A stretch of 64,000 nucleotides of DNA, taken from Pseudoalteromonas luteoviolacea S2607 (GTDB taxonomy: Bacteria > Pseudomonadota > Gammaproteobacteria > Enterobacterales > Alteromonadaceae). The stretch is from the NCBI RefSeq assembly GCF_001625575.1, contig NZ_AUXV01000003.1, positions 343,735-407,734 of the forward strand, written 5' to 3'. A program made the position numbers and the translations under genes. Positions within the stretch are counted from its first letter, which is position 1. Every line of letters starts with the position of its first letter. Positions 9,235 to 17,660 of this stretch are shown here, one piece after another. The notes under the pieces are model-generated. The model had not been told where the DNA came from, did no database searches, and was given only the letters and a program-made list of their open reading frames with translations.

Positions 9235-10173
9235 ATGACGGAACAAGTTACAGACAAAACAGTTTCTCTACTTGAAAAAAAGCTCAAGCGAGCATTGGCA
9301 GGTAAAGCGCTCGCAGAGAACTTACTCGAATCAAAATCACGTAGCTTGTACAAGTCTAACGACGAGCTGTCTAGTGCAATCGAGTCGTTAAAAAGCCAGG
9401 AGGCACAGTTGATACAACAGGAAAAGATGGCGTCGCTTGGTCAGCTATCTGCAGGCATTGCCCATGAGCTCAATACCCCCGCAGGATACGCACGGTCCAA
9501 CATTGAAACGTTAAAAATGTACCTAGTCACGCTACTGGCTTATCAAAAAGATTTGGAAAGTATGGTGTCTGATGAACAGGCAATGCTTGATTTAAAATCC
9601 AGCTATGACGTAGCGATAATACAAGAAGACATTCCAGCTTTGATGGATGAGTCTATCTGTGGTTTAAACAAAATTGCATCTATAGTCTCAGAACTCAGAA
9701 ATTACACCCATGTCGATAACGAAGAAATGGAGCTTGAAGATTTAAACCTAGTATTAGACCAAGCTATCAATCTGGCACACAGTAGCTTTAAACATCATGC
9801 CATTTTAGACACAAACCTGAGCCAGCTACCAAAGCTCATGTGCAACCCTAATAGGCTCTGCCAAGTTTTTGTGAACTTACTGGTCAATGCAGGTCAGGCA
9901 ACCGACAAAAACGGAAAAATCGTCATAACAAGCACATACGATGACAGTTATATTTACTGCACTGTTGAAGACAATGGTAGCGGTATTTCTACAGCCAATA
10001 TGCGTAATATTTTTGATCCCTTCTTTACAACGAAACCCGTCGGTAAAGGAACGGGGCTCGGGCTCTCTATCTCGTATAAAATCATAGAACAACACAACGG
10101 CCATATTACAGTAGAAAGCGAGGAAGGGTGCGGTACGACCTTCACTATTACATTACCTAGAACACAGGAGTAA
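9235..10173 (+). CDS. Soluble sensor histidine kinase partnered with H-NOX
   Basis: A 312-residue kinase without membrane segments. An N-terminal coiled coil (residues about 8-65) leads into a dimerisation/phosphoacceptor domain with the H-box AGIAHELNTPAG (His77). An HATPase_c domain follows, with an N-box (FVNLLVNAGQA), G1 (VEDNGSGI), an F-box (FDPFFTTKPVGKGTGLGLS) and a G2 region. It has no sensor domain of its own. The H-NOX gene starts five bases after its stop, so it is probably the output kinase of a nitric-oxide sensor (HnoK-like), controlled by the heme protein in trans. No response regulator is adjacent, so a remote receiver is expected. The ATG lacks a clear Shine-Dalgarno sequence, but no earlier in-frame start follows the upstream stop. 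Confidence 0.85.
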   Translation: MTEQVTDKTVSLLEKKLKRALAGKALAENLLESKSRSLYKSNDELSSAIESLKSQEAQLIQQEKMASLGQLSAGIAHELNTPAGYARSNIETLKMYLVTLLAYQKDLESMVSDEQAMLDLKSSYDVAIIQEDIPALMDESICGLNKIASIVSELRNYTHVDNEEMELEDLNLVLDQAINLAHSSFKHHAILDTNLSQLPKLMCNPNRLCQVFVNLLVNAGQATDKNGKIVITSTYDDSYIYCTVEDNGSGISTANMRNIFDPFFTTKPVGKGTGLGLSISYKIIEQHNGHITVESEEGCGTTFTITLPRTQE

Positions 10174-10178
10174 TTGAG

Positions 10179-10736
10179 ATGAAGGGACATATCTTTATGC
10201 TGTTAGAAGAATTCGTCTCTGAAGTAGCTGGAGATGAGCTTTTATATGATGCTTTAGAGCAATGTTCGTTTGACTCTAGTCAGGGTTTTGTTCGAACAGA
10301 AAACTACCCAGACGAGCAGCTAGTTGAACTCGTGGGCATTGTTGTAGGTAAAATGGGCATACCGCTTTCACAGGCACATTTTGGTTTTGGTAGGTGGCTT
10401 TACCCCAAACTTTCTACTTTATTGCCAGCGCAGTTTACCCAATATCCACACCCAGCATATGTACTAAAACAACTGGACACGTTGCATAATGTCGAGTTAA
10501 AAAAGCTCTATCCTGATGCACAGCCACCCGCCTTTGAGTATTGTTCGACATCCGCCTATACCGCGCAGCTGATTTATACCTCACCAAGAAAGCTATTTGA
10601 TCTAGTAAAAGGTGTGCTTGCAGGCATGAGTCATTTTTACCAAGTAGGTATTGAAGTCAATATGCAGACTGGCTGGCGAGGTAACGACAATTGCGCTTGC
10701 TTTACCCTAATATACACTCAAAGCTGTGAAGTATAG
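10179..10736 (+). CDS. hnoX: H-NOX (heme nitric oxide/oxygen binding) protein
   Basis: A 185-residue protein with the hallmarks of the heme-NO-binding fold. The start MKGHIFMLLEEFV matches the family. The proximal heme histidine lies in LDTLHNVELKKLYPDA (His103; His102 in the usual numbering). A conserved Pro follows (AQPPAFEY, 116-117). The YxSxR heme-propionate motif is present as YTSPR (Tyr133, Ser135, Arg137). Facultative bacterial H-NOX proteins of this length bind NO and inhibit a partner kinase; residues lining the distal pocket were not assessed. It is translationally linked to the upstream kinase: the ribosome site AGGAG overlaps that gene's stop. In many related bacteria the H-NOX gene comes first; here the kinase does. 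Confidence 0.9.
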   Translation: MKGHIFMLLEEFVSEVAGDELLYDALEQCSFDSSQGFVRTENYPDEQLVELVGIVVGKMGIPLSQAHFGFGRWLYPKLSTLLPAQFTQYPHPAYVLKQLDTLHNVELKKLYPDAQPPAFEYCSTSAYTAQLIYTSPRKLFDLVKGVLAGMSHFYQVGIEVNMQTGWRGNDNCACFTLIYTQSCEV

Positions 10737-10759
10737 TTAGGTAGGTATGCACTAAATAA

Positions 10760-11344
10760 TTAATTCTCTTTTTGATATCTCTGATACAACGATTTTACAG
10801 GGTAAGATATAAATAAAACACAGCTAATCGTTGCATAGAGGCTTATCAAAAACCTAAAGTTCACAGAGGTTATGACGTTGACATCATAATAACCTCGTGA
10901 AATCAATTGAACCATGTACAACGTAATAGGGATTAACCCAAGGTAATAGGCACCTCGTGTTACGGCTGAAAACGAACACCCTCTCATCATATGTAATGCA
11001 TACAGCGACATATACAACAGAATGAAAAAGAAAATCTTACTCAAGTAAAACAACTTTCTGCGAAGCAGATAGTCTGTCTCAAGTGATATAACGAGCCCCG
11101 TAATTATCGTATCGATATAGTTAAACAGTGTGTATACAAGCAGTGTGAAACACCAAGATATAAAATCATGCTCGCGTTTACCCTTTAGTTTATATCCGCG
11201 ATTAAAAAACACACGAACACCGGTTTCTTTGACTCTGAATACGATATAAACAGCGGACAAGATTAAAACAACATCAACGGCTATGTAGGCAACATTTGCA
11301 TAAAACTCAACTACGGACTGCACTAAATACCTACCAAGAAGCAA
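10760..11344 (-). CDS. Polytopic inner membrane protein of unknown function
   Basis: A 194-residue hydrophobic protein with five or six likely membrane segments, near residues 15-35, 65-85, 97-115, 130-150 and 160-182. A basic loop (RGYKLKGKREHDF) lies near residues 49-61. No enzyme or transporter motif was recognised. It converges with the kinase/H-NOX operon and has no gene-like partner on its own strand, so context gives no hint of function. Codon use and composition look coding and the reading frame is long for this AT content. Confidence 0.6.
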   Translation of the reverse strand: MLLGRYLVQSVVEFYANVAYIAVDVVLILSAVYIVFRVKETGVRVFFNRGYKLKGKREHDFISWCFTLLVYTLFNYIDTIITGLVISLETDYLLRRKLFYLSKIFFFILLYMSLYALHMMRGCSFSAVTRGAYYLGLIPITLYMVQLISRGYYDVNVITSVNFRFLISLYATISCVLFISYPVKSLYQRYQKEN

Positions 11345-11498
11345 TACTTACCTTAAGATGTATCTCTTAGGGTTCATTTTTAATTATTGCCCAATTTTAA
11401 CTAAAAAAGGTAATTAACACACCATCAACTAAAAATAATTTTAATTTCAAATTACAATAAACTCACGCCTGCATGAATTCCATTTCATGCGCAGTCGT

Positions 11499-12143
11499 CT
11501 ATTTTTTATTAGGACGCAGCAACCAGCAGCCCTCTAACGCCGGGGCAACACCTTTAATTTTTTCTCCTGAATCAATAGAATCAAGGTGCTCGATACTGTA
11601 AGTCGACTTGTAGTACTCAGCGATTGTATCGTTGTCTATCGAAAATGGGGGGCCTGATATCAATTTCTGATCGTAGCTATACCCCACAAGTAACTGCGGT
11701 GCACTTTGAGAAAGCGCTATCAATTTGCTGCTGTATTGACCTAGCATAGATGCTGGCATCGCAATAAATGCAGCTCTGTCATATACCGCATCAATATTGT
11801 GAATGTGCGCGTCGGTTAAGTTAAAATAGTCGCCAACGTAAACTGTTAAATTGGTACTTTTATAAACATCATATCCATCAAGGCTTTCCACCAAAGGCTC
11901 TATTTGTAACTCTTCAAAAAGCTCAATGACTGCTTCTGGGCTCAGTTCCGCTCCAGTCACTTTATACCCTTTATGCAGTAGCCAAGCGATGTCTTTCGTT
12001 TTGCCACACAGCGGAACAAAAACATGAGAACCCACCTCTAAATTCAGTGCATCAATATGTTTTTCAAGTAATTTATTAACTTTCCCTTCATGAAACGCTA
12101 TTTCACGAGTTTGCCACTTTTCGAACCAAAAAGACGCTTTCAT
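11499..12143 (-). CDS. tpm: Thiopurine S-methyltransferase family protein
   Basis: A 214-residue SAM-dependent methyltransferase. The start MKASFWFEKWQTREIAFHEG and the motif VFVPLCGKTKDIAWL match the TPMT family, whose bacterial members are close to this length. Bacterial TPMTs methylate thiopurines and can detoxify selenium or tellurium oxyanions; the natural substrate here is unknown. The start has a good ribosome site (AAAGGTGA, minus strand). Upstream lies a MerR-type promoter with a 19-bp spacer, and the divergent neighbour encodes a MerR regulator, so expression is probably induced by a ligand sensed by that regulator. Confidence 0.88.
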   Translation of the reverse strand: MKASFWFEKWQTREIAFHEGKVNKLLEKHIDALNLEVGSHVFVPLCGKTKDIAWLLHKGYKVTGAELSPEAVIELFEELQIEPLVESLDGYDVYKSTNLTVYVGDYFNLTDAHIHNIDAVYDRAAFIAMPASMLGQYSSKLIALSQSAPQLLVGYSYDQKLISGPPFSIDNDTIAEYYKSTYSIEHLDSIDSGEKIKGVAPALEGCWLLRPNKK

Positions 12144-12173
12144 AATTTCACCTTTGACTAAAAATACACGGGC

Positions 12174-12204
12174 AGCTTACTACTTAAAGCTGACTTTAAG
12201 TCAA
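12174..12204 (-). promoter_or_regulatory. MerR-type promoter with operator for tpm
   Basis: On the minus strand a -35 TTGACT (12199-12204) and a weak -10 TAAGCT (12174-12179) are 19 bp apart, the long spacer typical of MerR-activated promoters. Between them is a perfect inverted repeat, ACTTAAAG (12182-12189) and CTTTAAGT (12194-12201), separated by four bases. It reads into tpm; the divergent gene encodes a MerR protein. Confidence 0.7.
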
Positions 12205-12295
12205 GCTTAAATCACATTATTTATACGCTTAACAATGCTGAGTTTATGTGCCAAGGTAAATAGCATATGACACACATTTAGAGCAGGTATGCAAT

Positions 12296-12685
12296 ATGCT
12301 AGACATTGGGCAAGTTACAAAAATGACTGGAATTAACGCTTCAGCTTTGCGCTACTATGAATCTAAAGGGTTAATTCAACCAGCAGGCAGAAATGGCATT
12401 CGCCGTTACTACTCAAACGATATTATCGAACAATTATCAATTATAGCGCTCGGACAACTAGCGGGGTTTTCACTGGATGAAATAGCCTCAATCTTCACCG
12501 ACGAAGGCGTAAACATTAGTAGAGAACGGTTATTAACAAAGTCTCAAGAAATAGAAACTAAAATCAAGCAACTTCAAGCAGTACAGAGTGGCTTGCAAAA
12601 GGCGGCGAATTGCCCGCACTCAAATCATTTAGATTGTAAAAACTTTAGAAGATTAATGAAATTAGCGATTAGTAGTAACAGTTAA
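12296..12685 (+). CDS. MerR family transcriptional regulator
   Basis: A 129-residue protein. The N-terminal winged helix-turn-helix is canonical (MLDIGQVTKMTGINASALRYYESKGLI, continuing with a conserved Arg-Arg-Tyr turn), followed by a second helix pair and a coiled-coil dimerisation helix (residues about 78-110). The short C-terminal tail has two cysteines (AANCPHSNHLDCKNF) that could sense a metal or redox change, although the spacing is not that of SoxR or MerR itself. It is divergent from tpm and most likely acts on the 19-bp-spacer promoter between them. Ligand unknown. Confidence 0.87.
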   Translation: MLDIGQVTKMTGINASALRYYESKGLIQPAGRNGIRRYYSNDIIEQLSIIALGQLAGFSLDEIASIFTDEGVNISRERLLTKSQEIETKIKQLQAVQSGLQKAANCPHSNHLDCKNFRRLMKLAISSNS

Positions 12686-12756
12686 TAAAAAGATTTCATT
12701 GATAAAATTAAAATTTGTGTTAAGTTTATTACGTAAGTTTAAATAAGGATATGAAT

Positions 12757-12936
12757 ATGAAATTAAAGATAAATAAAAAGTCAATTAAGTCTCTTTCTGT
12801 TCAGAGTAAACAACTGCCTATTTTTCAGACTCCAAACGTCGGCGGCGGTGTTCCAGCATTTCCAGCTACACGCATCGATCAAGGTTGCCCTTGGTTTACA
12901 CATGTTCAAGCGCGAACTTGCCCAAATCCTTATTAA
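12757..12936 (+). CDS. Double-glycine leader precursor peptide, copy 2 (59 aa)
   Basis: A paralogue of the peptide at 261. The leader KLKINKKSIKSLS ends in TPNVGGG with glycines at 29-31, exactly in register with copy 1. The 28-residue tail (starting VPAFPATR) has two cysteines and is rich in Pro and aromatic residues, unlike the other tails. The ATG at 12757 is preferred over the one at 12751, because AAGG (12745-12748) is eight bases upstream of it and because all paralogues begin MK. It sits 71 bases after the MerR stop and has its own strong terminator. The product is probably a secreted, processed peptide of unknown activity. Confidence 0.78.
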   Translation: MKLKINKKSIKSLSVQSKQLPIFQTPNVGGGVPAFPATRIDQGCPWFTHVQARTCPNPY

Positions 12937-12970
12937 CTTCAAATATATATGATTTAACTCCCTGGAATGA

Positions 12971-13007
12971 GTGCCCCAAATCGCTGGTGGTATGGGGCAC
13001 TTGTTTT
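12971..13007 (+). terminator. Rho-independent terminator of peptide gene 2
   Basis: The stem GTGCCCCA (12971-12978) and TGGGGCAC (12993-13000) has a 14-base loop and is followed by TTGTTTT. The stem and loop can also be read as codons for VPQIAGGM, echoing the leader motif of the peptide family. Confidence 0.75.
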
Positions 13008-13082
13008 CACTCTAATTTATCACAATCAAAGTCTATAACTATTCTCTAGGATATTTTATAAATCACTAGTTAATTTTGCTTA

Positions 13083-13108
13083 GTTAAATAAGCCACATCC
13101 TTGTGGCT
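13083..13108 (-). terminator. Probable terminator of the first RND pump genes
   Basis: AGCCACA (13091-13097) pairs with TGTGGCT (13102-13108) around TCCT; on the minus strand it is followed by the AU-rich UAUUUAACU. It lies about 150 bases beyond the RND permease stop. A second, longer inverted repeat (GCTTGCT/AGCAAGC, near 13111 and 13152) lies between. Moderate support only. Confidence 0.45.
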
Positions 13109-13254
13109 CAGCTTGCTTGGAAGAATATAAAAGCTTTAGTCGCTTTATTTTTGAGCAAGCTTAGTTTTTAAATATGCAAAGAAAATGAATTTATCAATTA
13201 TTTTATTAACTCTAATATAAAATAAGTCTGTGTTTATTATCGTATTTATTCTGG

Positions 13255-16200
13255 TTAATTTGTACTCGTCAATTTATTAAAAGCTGCACAACTTTTGTGC
13301 TTTTTCATCATCCAATAGCAACTCGGTACAAAGAAAAAAGACAGCACAGTTGTCAATACCGTTCCTCCTGCAATTGCAATTGCAAAGGGTGGCCAAAAGC
13401 TTCCACCAGCCAAGATTAAAGGTAAGAATCCGCCAACGGTCGTAATGGTTGTTGAAGTAATATGTCTTGCACAAGTCATTACAGCTGTCACAATCTCATC
13501 AGTCGTGGTGGCGTTATTAGCGCGTAATTCAGATAAAATCACGATAGCAGCGTTTATCGCAAGCCCCATAAGTCCAAGCAAACCAATGATTACGGTAAAA
13601 CCAAAAGGGTGCCCTGCAATATAAACGCTTAATATACCAAGCATTGCTGATTGAAAAGCGGTAATCAAAATCAAGCCAGTCGTTGTAAATGAATTGAATG
13701 TTAGAACTAATACAGTAATAAGCAGCACAAAAATGACCCCAACCTTGCCGAGCAAACTCCCTACCGCTTGATCTCGTTGTTGTGACTCCCCTCCTATTTC
13801 CAAACGATAACCTACTGGTAATGAGAGTTTTGACTGTTCGAGTTGCTGTTGGATGTCTTTGAGTACTTTAGCTGGCAAAACATCTGTACGTAGAAAAGCC
13901 TCAACAACGTTCAGGCGTTCGCCGTTTCGACGGTGTATCGTGCTCTGTTCTGGTACTATCCTGCTGGTTGCAAAAGCAGACAGTAACAACGGCTGACTTC
14001 CCATCACCTCTACATCTGCTAAGCCATCTAAATCAGCACGATAATGATCACCAAATCTGACTCTAACAGGAACCGTCTCTGTCCCTTCTAGGATACTTGC
14101 TACGCCAACGCCCTGAGATTGCGCTTGTAGTTGGGCAGCTACTCTTTGCGCCTGAGCCCCTGCATGAGTTAACTGGGATTCTAATGCAAGCACTTCTACT
14201 TTCGCAGCGCCTGATTGCAACGTCGTTCGGGTGTGTGTTACATCTTGATGCGCGATCACAGTTTGTTTTACCTGCTGCCCTATCTCCGCCAATTTATCAA
14301 GTTCAGGGCCAAAAATTCGAATTTCAATAGGTGCATTGAATGGCGGCCCCTGTTCCAATTTCCTGACTAATGTTTGTGCCTCAGGAAACGCTCTGTCCAG
14401 CTCGTATTGCAAGGTTTTAATCAGCTCATTGGCGCGCTCAAAGTTCGTTACCTTAACCATTGCTTGCGCGTAGTTTCGAGCACCTTTGTCGCGTTGTAAT
14501 AAGTTGTAGTAAAAAATAGGAATGTTGCGCCCCACCATCCAATCAAGCCTTTCAATACCCTCGTGCTTGAGAATGTGTTTGTCCATTTTCTCAACTAAAG
14601 TTTTGGTCGCTTGAATACTAACGTTATCTGACAGACGAACCTCAATATGGAACATATCTCTGTCAGCCGGTGGGAAAAACTGTTCGGTTAGCTGACCTGC
14701 TGAAATAAAGCCTAATACAGGTAAAATCATCACCAAAGTTATCGTCATTAGCGGCTTTTTTAAAGAGCGCTTTAAAACTCTTTCAAACCATAAACTCAAT
14801 TTTGCAATAGAAAGCCCTTGGGCTACTAATCCGTTGTCTTTTCTTCCCTCGACCAAAACATACTTTCCCGCAAACACCGCTATCAAAGTATGTGAAATCA
14901 AATAAGAGCCTATTAATGCAAAAATAACACTCAGGGCAATTCCTCCCACAAACTCACCAGACGGGCCGGGCATTAATACTATTGGCATGAATGCTAAAAT
15001 AGTGGTTAAGGTCGAGCTAAGTAACGGCATCCAAAAGTGATTAACGGCTTTTGTGACTGCCTGTAACGCACTCATACCTTGCTGACGAAACCTTTGCACC
15101 GCATCGGTAATCACAATGGCGTTATCGACCATAATTCCCAGCGCAACCACAAGCCCTGTAACAGATATTTGATGGATTGGTAATCCATAAATATTCATAC
15201 ACGCCAACGTAAACATGACGGTAAGCGGCAGCGCCAAGCCGACAATCAGTGCCGCACGCAGCCCCAAGGTCAAAAATAAAACGGCCAGTATGAGTCCAAA
15301 ACCAACTAGTATATTGTTGAGTAGCCCACCCAACCGCTCCTCTGTATATCCTTTTTGGTCAAACAAGCTATGCAGTTGAATGTTATTAGGCAAGGTTTGT
15401 TTAAACTGCGTGAGCACCTTGTCAATGTCATTCGAAAACTTATCTATACGCACATCTGGCAGCATTCTGATACCTAAATATGCGCCAGGCATACCATCTA
15501 TCCATGCTATCTCAGGTTGAGGGTCCGCTAAAGTGCGCTCTATCGTCGCAATATCGTGTAGCAGGACTTGACCAAAGTTCGCGTCACTTTGAATTGGAAT
15601 CGCTGAAATCCGCTGAATTGATGTAAACTCACCACTCAGTTCAACTTGCATTTGAATTTGTTGGTTGCTCAACATGCCAGCTGCGACTTTCGCATCAGCA
15701 TTTTTTACGGCTTGTGCGACTTGCTCAAAAGAAAGCCCCGCCAGTTTTAGCTTTGCGGGGTCAAGTGTTATTCTGATTTCCTCGTCCGCGACACCAAATA
15801 AATGGACGACTTCAACGCCACTGTGGTTTCGCAGGCGGTTACGTAGCTCTTTAGTATAGCGATTCACAGCCACTTGTTTGGCCTGCTGCAGTGAAAGCGC
15901 GCTGCTATTGTCTGGCTCGATAGTTAAGGCCACTATTTTGGTGTACGCATAACCTCTGTCATCTTCTAAAAGTGGTGCAGAAGCTTCCTGCGGTAACTCA
16001 ATCTGCACATCATCTAATAAATCTCGTAGCCTTGACCACACAGGCAAGCTATTGGTGACATCATCACCTAGCTCAATACTGAGTACTGAAATTCCAGAGC
16101 GGGACATTGCTACAAGGGTTTTAATTTCTGACTGTTGCTTTAATTTTTGCTCTATCTTTTCTGTAACTTGTGCCTCAACACGCGCAGCAGATGCGCCGGG

Positions 16201-16347
16201 TAAATATGTGGTCACAAAAGCAAAGCGATTATTAATGCGTGGATCTTCAGTTCTCGGCAGGCTGTTCAATGCAGCAAACCCAGATACCAACAACAACGCC
16301 ACAAGCAGCGCTTGAAATCTAGCATTGTTAAGCAAATATGAGATCAT
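13255..16347 (-). CDS. RND efflux permease (AcrB/MexF superfamily)
   Basis: A 1030-residue resistance-nodulation-division transporter of usual length. Its N-terminal helix (MISYLLNNARFQALLVALLL) is followed by a large periplasmic loop, TM2-TM6, a second loop and TM8-TM12. TM4 carries the proton-relay acidic residues in VALGIMVDNAIVITDAV. It would exchange protons for drug-like or metabolite substrates across the inner membrane. The adaptor gene overlaps it by four bases (ATGA), so the two form an operon; no outer-membrane channel gene is adjacent, so it may borrow a TolC encoded elsewhere. It lies downstream, on the same strand, of a Fur-linked biosynthetic operon, so it might export that product, but this is only inference. 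Confidence 0.9.
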   Translation of the reverse strand: MISYLLNNARFQALLVALLLVSGFAALNSLPRTEDPRINNRFAFVTTYLPGASAARVEAQVTEKIEQKLKQQSEIKTLVAMSRSGISVLSIELGDDVTNSLPVWSRLRDLLDDVQIELPQEASAPLLEDDRGYAYTKIVALTIEPDNSSALSLQQAKQVAVNRYTKELRNRLRNHSGVEVVHLFGVADEEIRITLDPAKLKLAGLSFEQVAQAVKNADAKVAAGMLSNQQIQMQVELSGEFTSIQRISAIPIQSDANFGQVLLHDIATIERTLADPQPEIAWIDGMPGAYLGIRMLPDVRIDKFSNDIDKVLTQFKQTLPNNIQLHSLFDQKGYTEERLGGLLNNILVGFGLILAVLFLTLGLRAALIVGLALPLTVMFTLACMNIYGLPIHQISVTGLVVALGIMVDNAIVITDAVQRFRQQGMSALQAVTKAVNHFWMPLLSSTLTTILAFMPIVLMPGPSGEFVGGIALSVIFALIGSYLISHTLIAVFAGKYVLVEGRKDNGLVAQGLSIAKLSLWFERVLKRSLKKPLMTITLVMILPVLGFISAGQLTEQFFPPADRDMFHIEVRLSDNVSIQATKTLVEKMDKHILKHEGIERLDWMVGRNIPIFYYNLLQRDKGARNYAQAMVKVTNFERANELIKTLQYELDRAFPEAQTLVRKLEQGPPFNAPIEIRIFGPELDKLAEIGQQVKQTVIAHQDVTHTRTTLQSGAAKVEVLALESQLTHAGAQAQRVAAQLQAQSQGVGVASILEGTETVPVRVRFGDHYRADLDGLADVEVMGSQPLLLSAFATSRIVPEQSTIHRRNGERLNVVEAFLRTDVLPAKVLKDIQQQLEQSKLSLPVGYRLEIGGESQQRDQAVGSLLGKVGVIFVLLITVLVLTFNSFTTTGLILITAFQSAMLGILSVYIAGHPFGFTVIIGLLGLMGLAINAAIVILSELRANNATTTDEIVTAVMTCARHITSTTITTVGGFLPLILAGGSFWPPFAIAIAGGTVLTTVLSFFFVPSCYWMMKKHKSCAAFNKLTSTN

Positions 16348-17417
16348 CTTTGCTCACCTCGGGTTGCCACCGATTGTACAATATCGACTTTTATATTTGC
16401 TGCTACTTTATGGGTACCATTTGCTAAAATAGACACGCCACTTTGCAAATCACCATCAATATACGCATATTGGCCATCACTATGTAACAGCTCGACTGCG
16501 GTTGGCTTGAGATGCCCAGATACAATTTGATAAACCTGCCAAGTTCCGCGAGTACCATTGGTTAACGCACTCATTGGGATCCAATAACCCGCTTTGTCTT
16601 GCCTTTTAGAAATGGTCATTAATGCCATTTGACCTGAGTAAACTTGTGCTTCATGTGGTAGTGAAAATCGCAATTGCAGTGTTCTCGAAACAGGATCTAA
16701 ATTAGTCCCGCCGGAACGTTTAATGGCGTTATAAACACGGCCTCCTATGTTTACTGGCATAATTTCTTGAATATTGGCTAGTAAGCCCTGTGGTACGCCG
16801 ATTCTGACTTCGGAGTTTCCTTGCTCCAAAACTCGAATAGCGATTTGACTCGGCCCCACTATTTCTCCTACCGAGATCTCCCTTGAAGCCACCACGCCGT
16901 CAAATGGCGCCTTTAATTGGGCTTTATCCAAACGTACATCCATCCCTTTAAGTTTGACCTTTAAAACTTGCTGCTCAGCCTTTAAAACCGCGATTTGAGA
17001 TCTATTTTGATCTAGCTGCTGCTGTGCCGAATAGTTAGATTTACTCAATTTAAGTAACCTTTCACTATCTTGCTCCGCCAAGGTCAGCTGTGCTCTAACT
17101 TTGTCTAAATTAGCCAGCAACTCCAGCTTTTCTATTTCAAGTAACTGAGTGTCTTGTTTTGCCAACACTTGACCACGTTTGATAGTGTCGCCCTGATCAA
17201 CATAAAACGAAGCAATAACCCCATTAAATTCAAAGCCAATTTCCGCCTCTTGGCGTTTAACTACTTGCCCGGTTACCTGTCTTGTTTGAAAAAAGCCTTT
17301 GGCCTGTTGTAGGCTGTATGCAGCCACAGGCAATCCCTTACTTTGGGTATCACCGCTCCCATCTGCCAGCACCCACATTGAGTTAACTAGTAGTATCAAA
17401 CTCAAAAACACTTTCAT
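16344..17417 (-). CDS. RND periplasmic adaptor (membrane fusion protein)
   Basis: A 357-residue HlyD/AcrA-type adaptor with a signal peptide (MKVFLSLILLVNSMWVLA). The lipoyl halves (EIGFEFNGVIASFYVDQGDTIKRGQVLAKQ and LKAPFDGVVASREISVGEIV, given here as two separate motifs) flank an alpha-helical hairpin at residues about 92-150. Beta-barrel and membrane-proximal domains follow. It should bridge the RND permease to an outer membrane channel. Its stop overlaps the permease start. The ribosome site (AAGGAAA) is good. The 243-bp gap upstream, before the formyltransferase stop, could carry its own promoter, so it need not share the transcript of the upstream operon. Confidence 0.88.
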   Translation of the reverse strand: MKVFLSLILLVNSMWVLADGSGDTQSKGLPVAAYSLQQAKGFFQTRQVTGQVVKRQEAEIGFEFNGVIASFYVDQGDTIKRGQVLAKQDTQLLEIEKLELLANLDKVRAQLTLAEQDSERLLKLSKSNYSAQQQLDQNRSQIAVLKAEQQVLKVKLKGMDVRLDKAQLKAPFDGVVASREISVGEIVGPSQIAIRVLEQGNSEVRIGVPQGLLANIQEIMPVNIGGRVYNAIKRSGGTNLDPVSRTLQLRFSLPHEAQVYSGQMALMTISKRQDKAGYWIPMSALTNGTRGTWQVYQIVSGHLKPTAVELLHSDGQYAYIDGDLQSGVSILANGTHKVAANIKVDIVQSVATRGEQR

Positions 17418-17660
17418 ACAATTTCCTTGCGATCTTCTTTACCCTTTATACTTCTGTAACCAGCCAAAAGTTTGTATTTGGCCCTATCTCACCTTTTGCA
17501 ACTTTCCAAATAGGGTATTTACATGAATAAAGTGGACTAATTTTCTCAGCCCACTCCTTATCTAGACGTAACTTAAGCCTAGAATAAATACCCTAGTTTT
17601 TATTGTAACTCCGTGTAATTTATATACTACAAATATCTATAAATAAGACTTAAAATTATT

